In this document: positions 25,454 through 36,918 of the stretch, piece by piece
Layout of the letters: every line of letters begins with the position of its first letter
Numbering within the stretch: the first letter of the stretch is position 1
NCBI GenBank assembly: GCA_011319805.1
Contig: SJRY01000188.1
Location: forward strand, 1-64,000
DNA: 64,000 nucleotides
Direction: 5' to 3'
From: Macrocybe gigantea
Lineage: Eukaryota; Basidiomycota; Agaricomycetes; Agaricales; Callistosporiaceae
Program-made: the position numbers and the translations under genes
The notes under the pieces: generated by a model
What the model was told of the DNA's origin: nothing
Database searches by the model: none
What the model saw: only the letters and a program-made list of their open reading frames with translations

Positions 25454-26136
25454 TCAGTGTGCTGGAACGCGTCGGAGAATGGAAAGGCCCGAAAGGAGGA
25501 CGACGAGCAGCGTGGCGAGTATGCTGATTAATGCGGGATGGGAGGCGTACATGGAGAAGGCGTTGTTGCACGCCGGACATCTCCATCCTGTTGGTTCGGT
25601 TAGAGAAAGACAAGGTTTCTTTTCTTCAAAAAGCACACACCGGATGAGATGGGAGTGTACGCCTGAGGGGTGTACAGCGCAAACTTGAGGCCGCTGTAGG
25701 GCTGAAGGAAGCCCGGCTGGCGTGCAGCGCCCATGCCTCGCTCGTCCATGATGTTGAGCGTGTACGTCTCCTGAGCGAGCGGTTTCGTCGGGTTCGCGAC
25801 CTGATACGCATACGGGTCCCAGACGACGGAGGACGCGGTGCCTGGGATGATGCCGTCCGTCGGGCCGACGGGGTACGTGTTGCCGTTGTCGCAGACGGCG
25901 GAGACGGTGAGGTGGGTCGGGACGGCGAGGACGTAGGACATGTTCCAGCCAAAGGTGATGAGCTGGGAAGGCGCGATTTTGTAAAAGGACGTCGCTGTGG
26001 CGGGCGGCTGGGTCATGGTGATGAGCCCTGCGGGCGCCGAAGGGGGGATGACGAGCCGCGAGGACGAGGAGGCTTGTGATTGAGACGATTGTTGTTGCGA
26101 TTGGGTCTGTTGAGGATTTTGCTGCTGCTGAGACAT
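25454..26136 (-). CDS. DUF7137-type fungal secretory/membrane protein
   Basis: Two exons, 25641–26136 and 25454–25587. After a Gln/Ser-rich N-terminus the protein carries the conserved block characteristic of this fungal family: FYKIAPSQLITFGWNMSY, AVCDNGNTYPVGPTDGIIPG, VVWDPYAYQ, LNIMDERG and LKFALYTPQAYTP. The second exon gives WRCPACNNAF and a hydrophobic C-terminal membrane segment (ALISILATLLVVLLSGLSIL). Relatives usually begin with a signal peptide. Here a strong hydrophobic stretch (LLIRILVVLVALFF) lies just upstream in another frame, separated by a run of ten T (coding strand, about 26157–26166), so a homopolymer length error may hide the true N-terminus. The ATG used here, at 26136, is therefore provisional. 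The function of the family is not established. Confidence 0.75.
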
Positions 26137-26487
26137 GGTTTGTGCTGGGGAAAAGGAAAAAAAAAAGAGCGACGAGGACGACGAGGATGCGGATGAGAAG
26201 GGACAGGCTGAGTGTGTGAGTGAGCCACGACGATGTCACGTGCACGCGAACCGAGCCGGTGAGGGATAGCCGAGCTTCGATACGAATCTCGAGTCTAAAG
26301 GGAAAAGAAATAAAAAAAAAAAAAAGAAAATCTCTCTGTTTCAGCTTTTCCAGAACAGCACGACGACGCCGAGTCTCGCAGGACAGGCCTTTTTGCAAGA
26401 AAATCACAGAACAACCTGCACAGCGCTTCCTCGTTGCCGCCTGCCACTCTCCACGCTGCTGCCGTCGTCGTCCACGTCCCCGAGACG
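26137..26487. promoter_or_regulatory. Shared divergent promoter region
   Basis: About 350 bp separate the start codons of the DUF7137 gene (minus) and the disordered-protein gene (plus). If the DUF7137 signal peptide begins further upstream the gap is shorter. An A-rich run lies at about 26311–26330. Divergent co-regulation is possible but not shown. Confidence 0.4.
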
Positions 26488-29400
26488 ATGGAACGAGTCC
26501 CGCCCCCTCCACCACATCCATCACACCCGCGCCCACGGCAGATCAGCCTCACCTCCACTCGACGCACGCCGCCACCACCGTCTGCCGGCTACGGTGCTGG
26601 CTCTCTGCGCAGACAGACGAGCCTGAACCCGCTGGACGTGAGCTCTGGCATGGCCCCGCCACGCTCGCTTCCTTCGCCACAGCAGTCCCAGACGCACATC
26701 CTCCTCCCGCTGTCCGGTCCGTCGTCACCTAAAGTGCACGACTGGTCCACGTCCCTCTCTCTGCGCCCGCACGTCGCCTCCTCCACGGCCATGTCCACGT
26801 CCACTGCCATACAGCCCCCGAGGCCCCTACCCGCGCCCCCTCCGCCTGTTGCTGCACCAGCGCCAGGACCTATCGTCGAGAGCAGCCGCATGGCAGCGAT
26901 GCGCGCTGCTGTCGAGGAGGAGAAGGAGCGCGAGCGCAGAAGGAGACAGCTGGACCTCCCCCGCTCGCTGGCCCAGCCTAGGACGCAGCGAGCGCAGACC
27001 CGCACGCCGCCGCCGAGCAAGGTGCTGCTTGCGCCATCGTCGTCATCGGGCTGGACGCCCAATCCGACGCGCCCGCGCGCACACACGACGACGCCTGCTT
27101 CCATCTCCGTGCGGTACCAGCCTCTTGCGCTTGACGTCTCTGTCGCGGAGGGCTCTTTCGGCGTCGCTTCCTCTTCTACCGCTTCTACAAGCACGACTAC
27201 CAACACTACCACGAGTACTGCCACTGCCCCATCGGCTTCTGAACTCGCAAAACCAACAACTACCAATCACAACGCAGCCAGCGCATCATACCCGACGCCC
27301 GAGTCCGCGTCCGCGTCCTCTCCGACGCATGTGGCGCTACTCGGCTCAGGACCGAGCCTATCCCTCGCCGCGTCGTCCGCCTCGCCTACCCCCGGCCTCG
27401 CCTCGCCCTCGTCAAGCTCCGCCATACGCCGCCCCCTCCCGCGCATCCCTCCGCTCGTCTCGGTGTCCGCGGCTGGCGGAATCCTCAGAAGCGGGCACGG
27501 CAGCGCCCCTGGGCCAGTGTCCGCGACGACGCCGACGTCCTCTGCTGCGCTCTTTGCTGCCCACCCGCTGGCTCTAGGCGCTCGACAGCAGCAACACAGA
27601 CACCAACCGGAGAACAGAGTCGCTCGTCCTGAGCGCGTCAGACGCCCGCGAACGAGTCCCGGTCTCCCGACTGGATTTGCAGTCGATGATGTCTGTGACG
27701 AGGACGGGGGGCTGCACCAGTCTGACCCGATGTCGGGTTCGTCGTCGTCGCGAGGCCGGTCTCAGACGCGCGTCGGATCGGGCGCGATGGCCGCCACCAG
27801 TACGCTGTCGAAGGGTAACATTACAGCGATGACAACGGGAGGTCCGCGCACAGCGCCGTCGAGCCCGTCGCGATACTTTTACGCGCCCCATGCGTATCAT
27901 TCCGGCTCGTTGCAGCTGCCGCATCCGCAAGGCCCAGGACAGGGCCCGGGACAAGCGCAAGGCTGGGACATTCGCACGCGTATGGGCGCCCCCATGGGTA
28001 CGCGTACACGTACGGACATGCTGCGCAAGGCGTGCACGGCCCGCGCGTGCGCTCGACCTCGCCGACCGTTGTGAGCAAGATGGTCGTCATGTCCGCCGCG
28101 TCGTCCTCGCCCCGTCTTCTGCAGGCTTGCCTGTCCATGCGCAGAGTGTTGTCAGTGTTGCCTTTCTTTTTTTTTTTCTCTTCTTTGCGCTTTTGACCTG
28201 ACTTTTTTCCGGAATAGAAACCGCTGGCGCCGGTTGTATCGACAAAGATGGATGCGGTGAGGCAGCTCCCGACGCCCGTTACACCGTCGACGAGTGCTTC
28301 CTCTGGCGCTCCACCGCCACTGCCACAACAACAGCAAGAGGTCGTCTCGCCGCGTCCGCAGCGCGCATCTGTAGGGCTCGGGCTGGGTTTGAGCCTGAGC
28401 CTCGTGAATGCGAATGTGGAGGAGGGGAAAGGAAAGGCGAGAGACGCGGGTGAGAAGGAACAGAAGACGGAAGAGCGGCGTCAGAAGCATGATGAAGACG
28501 ACCAAGACGAGGGTGAAGCGAGGACACGGAGACGAGCACGCTTGACAGCCTGGGTCTCATTGACGCCTCGTCCTCGTTGCACTTGCACCCGGTCCCCGGC
28601 CGGCTCAGCAATGACGAAGGCCCCGCCTCCTCACCCTCCCCGCGCGCCGGGTTTGGCTCTGGAACCGCTGACGACGAGGACGAGGAAGAGTACGTCCGCG
28701 GTCTTGGCGTGCTTGCGTTCAAGCGTGACATCACAAAGTCGGATGAAGAGGACGAGCTGGAGATGGGCGGGCATCCTCCGCATCATGCGTATGGTTATGG
28801 ATACGGGTATGGCTCTGCGTATGGGTTCGGGTACGATGGCGGCGTGGCGGAGGCGGGTGGTGGATATACGGGAGAGGGCGAGGGAGGCGAGTCGGGAGAC
28901 GCGCCGCCTCCGCTTGAGGTGTACGTCGACGACCAGGACTTTTCGAGCTCGTATCCTTACTCGCGAAGCCCGTCGCCCATGCGCTACGCCCGTCCCAACT
29001 CCCGCGGCAGCTTCGTGTCCGGCTCGGGGGATGAGGACTTTGCGGAGGACGAGGGCGAGGAGACGAACCGGCGGAGACGAGCGCGCACGCGCACGCGGGC
29101 GCACCGCGACAACACGTCGCCGGAGCGCAGCCCTTCGCCGATCCAGTACGCGCGCCGCAGCTCTTTCGAAGACAGTCTGGCGGACGACACGGACCTGGAC
29201 CTCGACGCGGACGCTGGCTCTGCGGGCGGCGGCGGCGGCGGCGGCCTGGGGCACATCGGGCGCATGCACCCGCCGCCGAAGCGCCGCTCGCAGCCGCGGT
29301 CGTACCAGTTTGATTACAAGGCTGCGAAGGAGAGCTCGCCGTTCAATGTGGATGGTGTCGATTTGGCGAGGGTGAGAGAGGCGAATGGGGGAGGCGGAGG

Positions 29401-30749
29401 CGGAGGTGGTGGGAGCGGAGGAGGAGGTGGTGGGTTGGGTATTGGTCTCGTTGCGAACGCTGCTGCTGCGGCTGTGGCGGGCGTGATGGGCTCGCTCACG
29501 CTTGGCGCAGGGTCGTCGTCGAGCTCTGGGTCTGGTTCCGAGGCGAGGCTTGTGGGCAGCCAGGCTGGTGCGAGTGGCAGCGCTAGCACGATACCCGGTG
29601 CTTCAACTCCTACCGCTGCTGCTGCTGCTGCTGGCGCGGCAGAGCTCGACGCGTGGGGGAAGGAAAAGGAAAGAGAGAGAGAGAGAAAAGGAAAGAGAGA
29701 GGGAGAGGGAGAGGAAGCGTGAAAAAGACAAGGAAAAGAAGAAGAAAGCCAAGGCGAAGAAGAAGAGGTCAAAGTCCAAGATCGCCCGCAGGCTCAGGCT
29801 CGGATTCGGACGCAGGGCAGCGCTGTGGGGGTTGGGAAAGAGGACGATCGTGAGCCGAGCGAGCATACCGCGAGCGGATCGTCGCGCTCCTCTGGGTCGA
29901 GCAAGGCTTCGTCGTCGCTCGCCAATGCCAAACCGGGCGTGGGGAGCGTGATTGACATTTCGGCGCCGGTGTGGCAGGTCGAGCAGCGGAGGTGGGACCA
30001 GCAGGTCCAACAGCAGAGCGAGACGGGTGAGAAGAAACTCGGGAGGTGGGTTTGATTTATTTTTTTTTGCTTTTTTTTTCCGTGTTGGGGTGAAGCGGAG
30101 CCTCACATATGTCGGCTTTTTTTTTTTGTAGATCAAGGATGTTTGGATCGTTCAGCGCGACGGCGACGCGCTCGCAGGGCGCTGTACAGCGCTGCTGTCG
30201 CGCAGTATGGAGGAGAAGGCGAGAAGAGCGGTGGCAACAAGGCCGCGAATCGGAACACCATCGCGCCTGCGCCGGTCGCGTCTCGCGCGTCAGCAGCAAC
30301 AGCAGCTACAGCAACGTGGGTGCACGGGACCAAGACGCGCCGAGCGGGTTCTGTCAGCGGTTGGGCGGACGTCGTGTTTCCGTTCCCTGGCGTCGTGTCT
30401 GTCCCCCGCACCAGCCTTCTCACGTCAAGGACGCCGGCGTCGGCGCCTCTAGATCGAGGAAGAACACGCTCGAGGGCGCGTTCCTCTTCCTCTTCCTTTT
30501 GATGCGAAGGAGAGGGAGAGGGAGAGGGAGAAGAGGCGCGACGACTCGTGGCCACCGCTTGTGCCGTCTCGGAAAAAGGCGGACGGAGGTACGGGCTTGG
30601 GCATGCGCGAGCATGGAGTCCCGTCTGTGCATGTTGGTCGCAGTGAGGGTGCGACGAGGACGACGATGATGCAGGCGGTGCCGTCGTCCCCGCCGGCGAC
30701 GGTGCTCGCGATCCAGCCGAACAGGAGGCGGAAGAGCCTGTCTCGGTGA
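26488..30749 (+). CDS. Long low-complexity, disordered hypothetical protein
   Basis: Large GC-rich gene of at least three exons, with introns at about 28150–28218 and 30046–30131. The start MERVPPPPPHPSHPRP at 26488 opens a Pro/Ser/Thr/Ala-rich region. A Tyr/Gly segment (HAYGYGYGYGSAYGFGY), acidic and Arg-rich tracts, RSPSPMRYARPNS, a short ordered-looking block (YQFDYKAAKESSPFNVDG), poly-Gly, poly-Ala and Lys/Arg/Glu repeats follow. It ends PNRRRKSLSR at 30749. I know no family. Coherent protein text switches frame repeatedly: about 27961, 28520, the Lys-rich stretch 29700–29830, about 30175 and 30450. Those switches fit indel errors in low-complexity DNA. The Arg/Ser composition suggests a nuclear or RNA-linked role, which is inference only. 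Confidence 0.55.
29664..29765 (+). repeat. Purine (GA/GGA) tract
   Basis: Dense GA, GGA and AAG repeats inside the disordered gene, encoding Lys/Arg/Glu-rich sequence in two frames. This is a likely site of indel polymorphism or consensus error, and the reading frame changes within or just after it. Confidence 0.7.
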
Positions 30750-31885
30750 TTTTTTTTCTCGTTGTTTTGCTGATTTATTTATTTTTCTGCGCTTTTCTCT
30801 TTTCTCTTGTCCCTCTGCTTCCTTTCTCTTCTCGTCATCTTCTCCCTTCTCACGATTATAGACGCACAACGACTCAAAAAAACAAAATACGAGAATGGCT
30901 TTTCTGGCATTGCAAACGCGTTTCCTTTCGTGCATGCTTCGCTTCGTCATTGGCATATGATATCCATTGCATTGCATTGTCATCGCATACCAGGCCCTTT
31001 ACACCTGTTCTTTTTTCCATTTGCACCTCGCGACATGCAACTATTGAACTTTCCCCTTTTTTTCTTTTTTTTTGCTGGCCGTCTCGTGTAACACCTGTAT
31101 CTTCTAGCAGACACACCCTCTGGCTTACTTTGATATATACCTCAGGTCGCGTATACCTGTGTCTTCTTTTTTTGTCTTGTATATAGCACTAGTAGCATGA
31201 AATTCTGTATATACCTTATAGATCTTGCGACTCTATGTTTGTCCAGCGCTCACTTGGCTCGGCTTGAATGCGAACCGGCCCACGCAGCATCAATTGCGGC
31301 TTGTGATTATGATCAAAACTCTGCTCCAACGCTGTCTGTCATGCACATGTGCTGTACGATATATGTCCGTGCTGTAATATCGCTGATCATGATCGCGCCT
31401 TTTTTGGGCTTACTCGGCGGCTGTCACCTGTGGGCTGTCGCCGTCTGATTGCCATCCGGCCATCACAGAACGTTCGACCGCAAGATGCTCGTGCTGACAT
31501 GGCATTTGCAATGTACCGTATTACAGCGGTTCATGCCTGAGATTTTATGTTGCGTGTAGCTGTCGTTTCTGTGTGGGCGGGAACTGCAGGTTCGCTTTCG
31601 GGTGGCGGACCCTTGATCAAAATACGCGGTCGGCGTGTCGGAACCGTCAACGCCTTTATGCCGTGGTCGTGTCCTTCTGTTCTTCCTTCTTTACCACACA
31701 CAGTGACGTTATCCAGTTGTTCCTGGCACCTTGAGCTCCATGATGATCATGTCTGCGGTTGAGGACGTGGAGATGACAGCAGCTGCCAGTGCAATAGAAC
31801 CCATCCTCAATGTCTGCCATGACAAGAAATCAGATTCAAGCCCGCGAAATTCACAACGAACGGATTCCTTGAAGCGTAAATTCTC
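30750..31885. other. Intergenic, no gene seen
   Basis: 3' flank of the disordered gene, very T-rich up to about 31180, then unremarkable sequence to the MFS gene. Frames up to 146 codons (30746–31186) are low-complexity translations of T-rich DNA. Confidence 0.5.
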
Positions 31886-31918
31886 GTGCCAGAATTCAGA
31901 GACGCCGGCTTGTTCAAG

Positions 31919-34754
31919 ATGGCGAATCCGAATTTTCGTGGGCATGACGATGATCGAGGTTCAGTTGAGAATGGCCTGTCGAAGGAAGAACCGAGGTCTT
32001 TTGCTGCGAGCGGTAAGGCTGGGAACGGGCCTGCCAGTGATCACTTCTATGGGGTGGCGCCGACGACAGCAGCGATGATTGGGGCTGCCACATGGACATC
32101 GGTGTCCTCTGACTCAGTGGACCAATGTCGCACCGCAGGTGTCCCCACACATCAAAACAAGCCTGCTGGATTTCGTGGCGATGAACCCGGTGCGGAGAAA
32201 ACAGCCGTTTCTGTTGGAACAAGCCTCGTGCTATCAAATGAGTTGCATGTTCACAAATGCGGTATGTTAGCTCTCTATACCAATCCTTTACGGAAGAGGC
32301 GCTCAGGCTGCTAAACACAAGTTGCCAGGTGTCCACGAAGCCGCTGATCAACAAAGCACCAAGTCGATTGTGGATGAAAACGAACCAGGACAGGCTGCAC
32401 ACGAATTTCAAAGTTTGATGAGATGGGCTGGACTCACATCGGTTTGATTTTGCTCAGGTTCGTGCTGCTTTTTAATTTTACGCAGGACGGGTCGTTTAGC
32501 CCGTCTCGTCTGTACCCGAATCGGCCTTTGATCCTTCTTTCCGCTTTTTGGCCTCATTTTCGCGCGTTATATCCAGCCTGGGATTGGTTTCATTCTTGTT
32601 CGCGATAGGTATGTAGATTGCTTATCACCTCTTTCTTAGGGATATGAGCTAGACGTTCATCGTATTTCGTACAATTGTAGAGCAAACGATCGTAGCAACC
32701 TCTGTGACAAGCATCGGCAATGCCCTTCATGTCGAAGGTTCTTTAACCTGGATAACGACATCTTACCTTCTCACAGCTACAATTCTTCAACCTATCACTG
32801 GGCGCCTAGCCGTAAGTCCGACAGATATAATCACGCTCTAAAACGTCTCGTAACCACACCCTATCCCCTCGTGTCATTAAATCAATTGATAAAGGACGCA
32901 ATAGGCACCAAACGCCTTCTCATCATCGAACTATGGGTGTTTGTTGTCGGAAATATCATCGCAGGCGTTAGTCGAACGCTAGTTCAACTCGTCGCAGGCC
33001 GATTGATAAGCGGACTCGGCGGCGCAGGGTTGTTATCCTTGTCAATGACTATCATTCCCGTAAGTATCCAGATTCGTGCGTACTAGTCGGGCTGGTGCAT
33101 TTTTCCCTCTCTGAGGCTGATGGGCGATTGCTACCGTCGATTAATGCAGAACTCACCAATGAAAGACAAAGGGCTCCTACTTGAACCTGATCAATGTTGT
33201 TTTCGTCATCTCGGATGCCATGGGCCCGGTGGTTGGCAGTGCGTTCGCGAAATCAGGAAATTGGAGGTGGATGTAAGTCAACGTCGTGTGGAATCCCTCT
33301 CACTCCTGACACTTTCCCGCTTTCCACTTAGATTCTTGTTCAATGCTCCTTTCGGACCAGTTAGTCCGTCGCCACCAATTAAACCCCTCGTGGGCGTGTC
33401 TGACCATCTTGCAGTCACATTGATCCTGCTGAAAGCCCTCCGACTGCCGCCGTCTCCGTTTTTGATTCGAAACATCAAGGAAATATCTCGGAAGCTTGAT
33501 ATCACTGGAATGATTCTCCTTATGGCTACATTGACTTTCCTCGTCATCGTGATGAATCTAGGCGGTCAAGAGTTGCCCTGGAATTCACCAGCCGTAATTA
33601 GCATGTCCTGCGCAGCGGCGGTCTCGTTCATAGGATTTGTACTAGCAGAGAGCAAGGCCAAAATTCCAGTCGCACCGTTATATTTGTTCAAGCAGTGGAA
33701 ATGGAGGAATGTGCCCCTCATCGTCGGTCAGCCTTTCCGTTTCTTCATTATTCACCTCAAGGATTCAGCTTATATTCGAATGCAGTTATTCGGTGCCTTT
33801 TATTTTTTCATATCTTTGCCACGGTAAGTCGTATTAGTCCTTGTCTTGGACGTCTCTACAGTATTCATTGAGGTGTTATAGACCTTCTACCTTCCGAGTA
33901 AGTGGGCGAAAGTGGCCTTCTTTTTTCTGTTCTAAATTACGCTTTGCAGTTTACCTGCAGTTATTGGGCGTATCGTCCATGAATGCGGCTGCCCTTGTCA
34001 TTCCGTTTCTCAGTGCGGCTGCACTTTCCAGCACGTTAACCAATTCTGCATCCCAGAAGTTCGGACACGTACGTCCATTGTTTCTATTAGGAATGGCAAT
34101 TCTTCCAGTTGGCCTGGTGAGATCCTCATGTTCATTGCCTACCTATTTTTGGCAACTTTTCGCATTAGGGACTTATGTCGACGCTGGATGAGAGGAGCTC
34201 GCTTGGCCGCGTCATTGGCTATGCCATTTTATCCGGATTTGGCTTCGGATCTGTGTGTAGCTCATTCGAACCCGCTTGCGATTATGTTCTTTTCAATTAT
34301 CTTGTAGGGTGCGATTATATCGCTCGTGATCGCGCAAGTCGGTCTACCACCCGAAGAGATGGCTACCGTAACGGCGCTCGTTAACACATCTCCTACCCTC
34401 GGTGCTGTATTGGGGGTTGGGGTTGTAGGAGCCAGTGCGTCTCCATGCCTCTTATCGACTATTCCTACCTGTCTGATGTAACGTTCCTCGCCGTCTCTCG
34501 CATCAGTTGTGAACAACTCTTTCCGCCATGCAATCACCGTATCGATGCCTTCTAGCAGTCAGTTCAACCTCAACGACGTCGTCGGCCTGCTTCGTGATTC
34601 GGTCGATGATCAATCACGCCGTGCGGTCATTAAAGCATATATGCATGCGTGGAAAGTCGGCTATTGGACTCTCACCGGCATCGCGGTGATGCAGTTTGTC
34701 CTATCCTTGTTCTTGAGGCCTGTCACATTTGATTCCGCCGAGCGCTCACGCTAA
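31919..34754 (+). CDS. MFS transporter, DHA2-like multidrug type
   Basis: Major facilitator with about 14 predicted membrane segments, of the class that exports drugs or metabolites. The N-terminal cytosolic region (MANPNFRGHDDDRGS; an in-frame ATG at 31886 is an alternative) joins through short introns to FLASFSRVISSLGLVSFLFAI. The family motifs follow: EQTIVATSVTSIGNAL, WITTSYLLTATILQPITGRLADAIGTKR, GRLISGLGGAGLLSL, ELTNERQRAP, SDAMGPVVGSAFA, WRW. The C-terminal half includes YLQLLGVSSMNAAALVIP, GFGFGS and PPEEMATVTALVNT, ending PVTFDSAERSR. One exon (33882–33897) is 16 nt. Two apparent one-base losses occur, at the donor near 33060 and in APYLNLINVV near 33176–33181 (a TT read as T). Otherwise the gene is intact. 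The NRPS-like gene lies 7 kb upstream. Confidence 0.85.
33882..33897 (+). other. 16-nt microexon of the MFS gene
   Basis: ACCTTCTACCTTCCGA lies between acceptor GTTATAG and donor GTAAGT. It joins HIFAT to IYLQLLGV as TFYLP, the typical start of a transmembrane segment in this family. Confidence 0.75.
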
Positions 34755-34977
34755 AAGCACGTACGATATCCGATTTCAAGTTATTGAATGAAAAGCAACC
34801 AAATGTCCATTGAAGAGTACACCGTTGCGCTGTACGTAGACGTAAAAGAATGGTATAGAATAGTAAAAAGCCGGGTCCACAGAGTCAAAGAAATAGAAGC
34901 TGCACTGCATCGGTCCAAAATGGACGGCACGTTTTGACGGTCATCGAGCAAGTCTTCCATGTGAACAAACACCCAAA

Positions 34978-36256
34978 TCACTTCCCTGGCGTAAAGTTGA
35001 CAAAGTCCCCATCGCAAGGGACCTCGGTAAACTGCAGATTCAAGCCAATCTTCGGGTTAGGCCACTGTTCCGAATAAAATTGAAAGGTAAGAATCAGTGA
35101 AACTGAATATCTTATCGCTCAAAACAGTACGTACATATGTGATTCCGGGTTGAGTGGCAGGGCAAGCATAAGCGATGTGATGAAGCCTCACTACACATTT
35201 GCAACCTGAACATGACGTTTCGCCAGAGAAAGCGCCAGCTCTTGTGGGATCGGTGGTCAGCGACATATGTGCGCCGTTGCTACTGTCATCCTAAAAAATT
35301 TTTTTTCTGGTCAGGATGAGAACCAAGATATACATGCTCTGCTTACAATCTGTTGTTTAGACCAAAGACTTCATTAGATCGAACACACAGCAGAGAGATG
35401 AGGTACTCACCCAGCTTTTTAGGCCAGCAGTATCCGAGGCGCCGCCAGTGATGTCTTGAACGTAGAACTTGTCGGCAACGCTAACTGGTCCAGCGCCACA
35501 ATGATCAGAGAATGCCGATTTGCAGATTCTGTACACGATATTTCTGTTCCATCCCGTCAGAAATGCAGGAAAAGAACAAAAAGTCAAATACCAACTGAAT
35601 GTAGCCATCTTGAATGTACTCATCTGGAGCTCCTGAACGTCCGCGCCCGAGCTGCTTTCCAGTCTCCGGGAAGGTCAGGCGATAACAACGACCGTACTTC
35701 AACCCGTTGTCTTTGAATCTCCACAAGCCGCTTGCAAGTTACAGGCTCCATGAGGTTGCTTGGGACAGGATTCACATGGAGTGCCGCCGTTGCTCGGGGC
35801 ATCGTGGTGGGGCGTAGTGCATTCGCCATTCCGGACAACCTGTCCCGGGTTGCAACACCTACCATTAGGCTTCTGACCTACGTAAACACGGCCGGCGTCG
35901 CAGCACTGGATTGTAGCTGAGCGAGAGCAAAAATAGTCATCGCAAAGGCCAGGTACGTACAATGCCTTCCCTGGTGTTGTCATTATAAATAACGAGGTGT
36001 TGTTCCGAAGGGCAGCATAGCCTTGTCTTCGTGCCCTAGAGAAGCAGTCAGATAGCAGGATACCTATACGGAGTGTCCGACGAACTGGTATGGTATAATC
36101 ACGATTGATTCCTGGGCACACAATGTCGACAATCTCGCACATGATGTTGCCGGAGCCTGGGGGGTATTCGATCGGATGGTAGCCAGGCGGACACTCGTCC
36201 TCGGCCAGGACAAGGAGCGAGAGGAACACGAAGACAAAGAACAAGACAAGTCTCAT
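34978..36256 (-). CDS. Cysteine-rich secreted protein, copy 1
   Basis: Begins MRLVLFFVFVFLSLLVLAED, a clear signal peptide. Cys-rich segments follow: ECPPGYHPIEYPPGSG, ATIQCCDAGRVYVGQ, GRCCNPGQVVRNGEC, CESCPKQP. A second block (LKYGRCYRLTFPETGKQLG, YRICKSAFSDHC, DKFYVQD) matches the neighbouring copy 2. Introns were placed by that comparison: one after APDE (donor GTACAT), then KSW to DDSSNGAHMSLT, and GITY to WPNPKIGLNLQF. It ends NFTPGK with TGA at 34978–34980. One base appears missing near 35716–35721, between AACG and FKDNG. The paired CC motifs suggest a disulfide-rich extracellular protein. I recall similar uncharacterised proteins in other agaricomycetes but have no function for them. 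Confidence 0.7.
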
Positions 36257-36918
36257 CGTTCAATGTAGAATTGGCGGAGACGGTGTGGAACGGTGATCTG
36301 CACTCAGGCTTTATATGTGTGAAGCCGTTCGAGCTAGACGACCTCTGTCGTCACAAAATGAGGCTCAGGCAACGCGTCGACCTCGCTTTAGAGCTAAAGC
36401 AAGGGATCTCGGGACCTCGAGGCTTAAGCTTCGCCGCTTTTGAAACGTTTGCACATGGCCCGATGCAAGTCGTTATGACAAGGTTAATGCCAGTCTGCTT
36501 GTCGCAGTAGTAGGATGCACACATGGCCAATCCTAACTCCGTCCAATGTGGTCGTTCTCCCGTGCCAGCGCGACGTCAATATGCAGAGTTTCAGGGAAGG
36601 GAAACCGTCGACTCACGGCTCACCACAAAGGAACCAGACAATGGAGCCAGACAATGAAAACGGCGAGTATCATTCATTGAGCTAAATGAACTGCGGAATT
36701 CATCCTAAATTCATTTTCATGGCACCTGCGCGTGTTTAACAGGAGGCAAAAAGACCAAGAGGCCACTGACCTTGTAAATAAGATCGCGGAGAGCCTTCTG
36801 ATCCACGTTGTGTGCAAGTAGGAGGACAACCTATGCAAACGTGACGTGGTAAACTGTGAACGCTATGGTAAAGAATAGCAGCTAGCCACCTGCAGGGCAA
36901 TGTTATTAAAGCCGTGCG
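36257..36918. promoter_or_regulatory. Head-to-head promoter region of secreted-protein pair
   Basis: About 660 bp between the divergent start regions of the two related secreted-protein genes. No coding frame is supported. A palindromic GAGCTAAAGC-like stretch near 36387–36400 is the only notable feature. Shared regulation is plausible from the arrangement alone. Confidence 0.4.

Noticed and set aside
26589..27266. 225-codon minus-strand frame opposite the disordered gene
   Set aside because: Val/Glu/Gly-rich translation complementary to Thr/Ser/Pro codons of the plus-strand gene; an antisense shadow.
20212..34754. A biosynthetic gene cluster from the NRPS-like to the MFS gene
   Set aside because: Between them lie only a DUF7137 gene and a disordered protein, with no oxidases, transferases or pathway regulator; proximity alone is weak.
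35950..36000. Intron in secreted-protein copy 1 with donor GTACGT near 35960
   Set aside because: Splicing there to the CTCAG acceptor changes the frame and destroys the Cys-rich ATIQCCDAG block that copy 2 supports; read-through is preferred.
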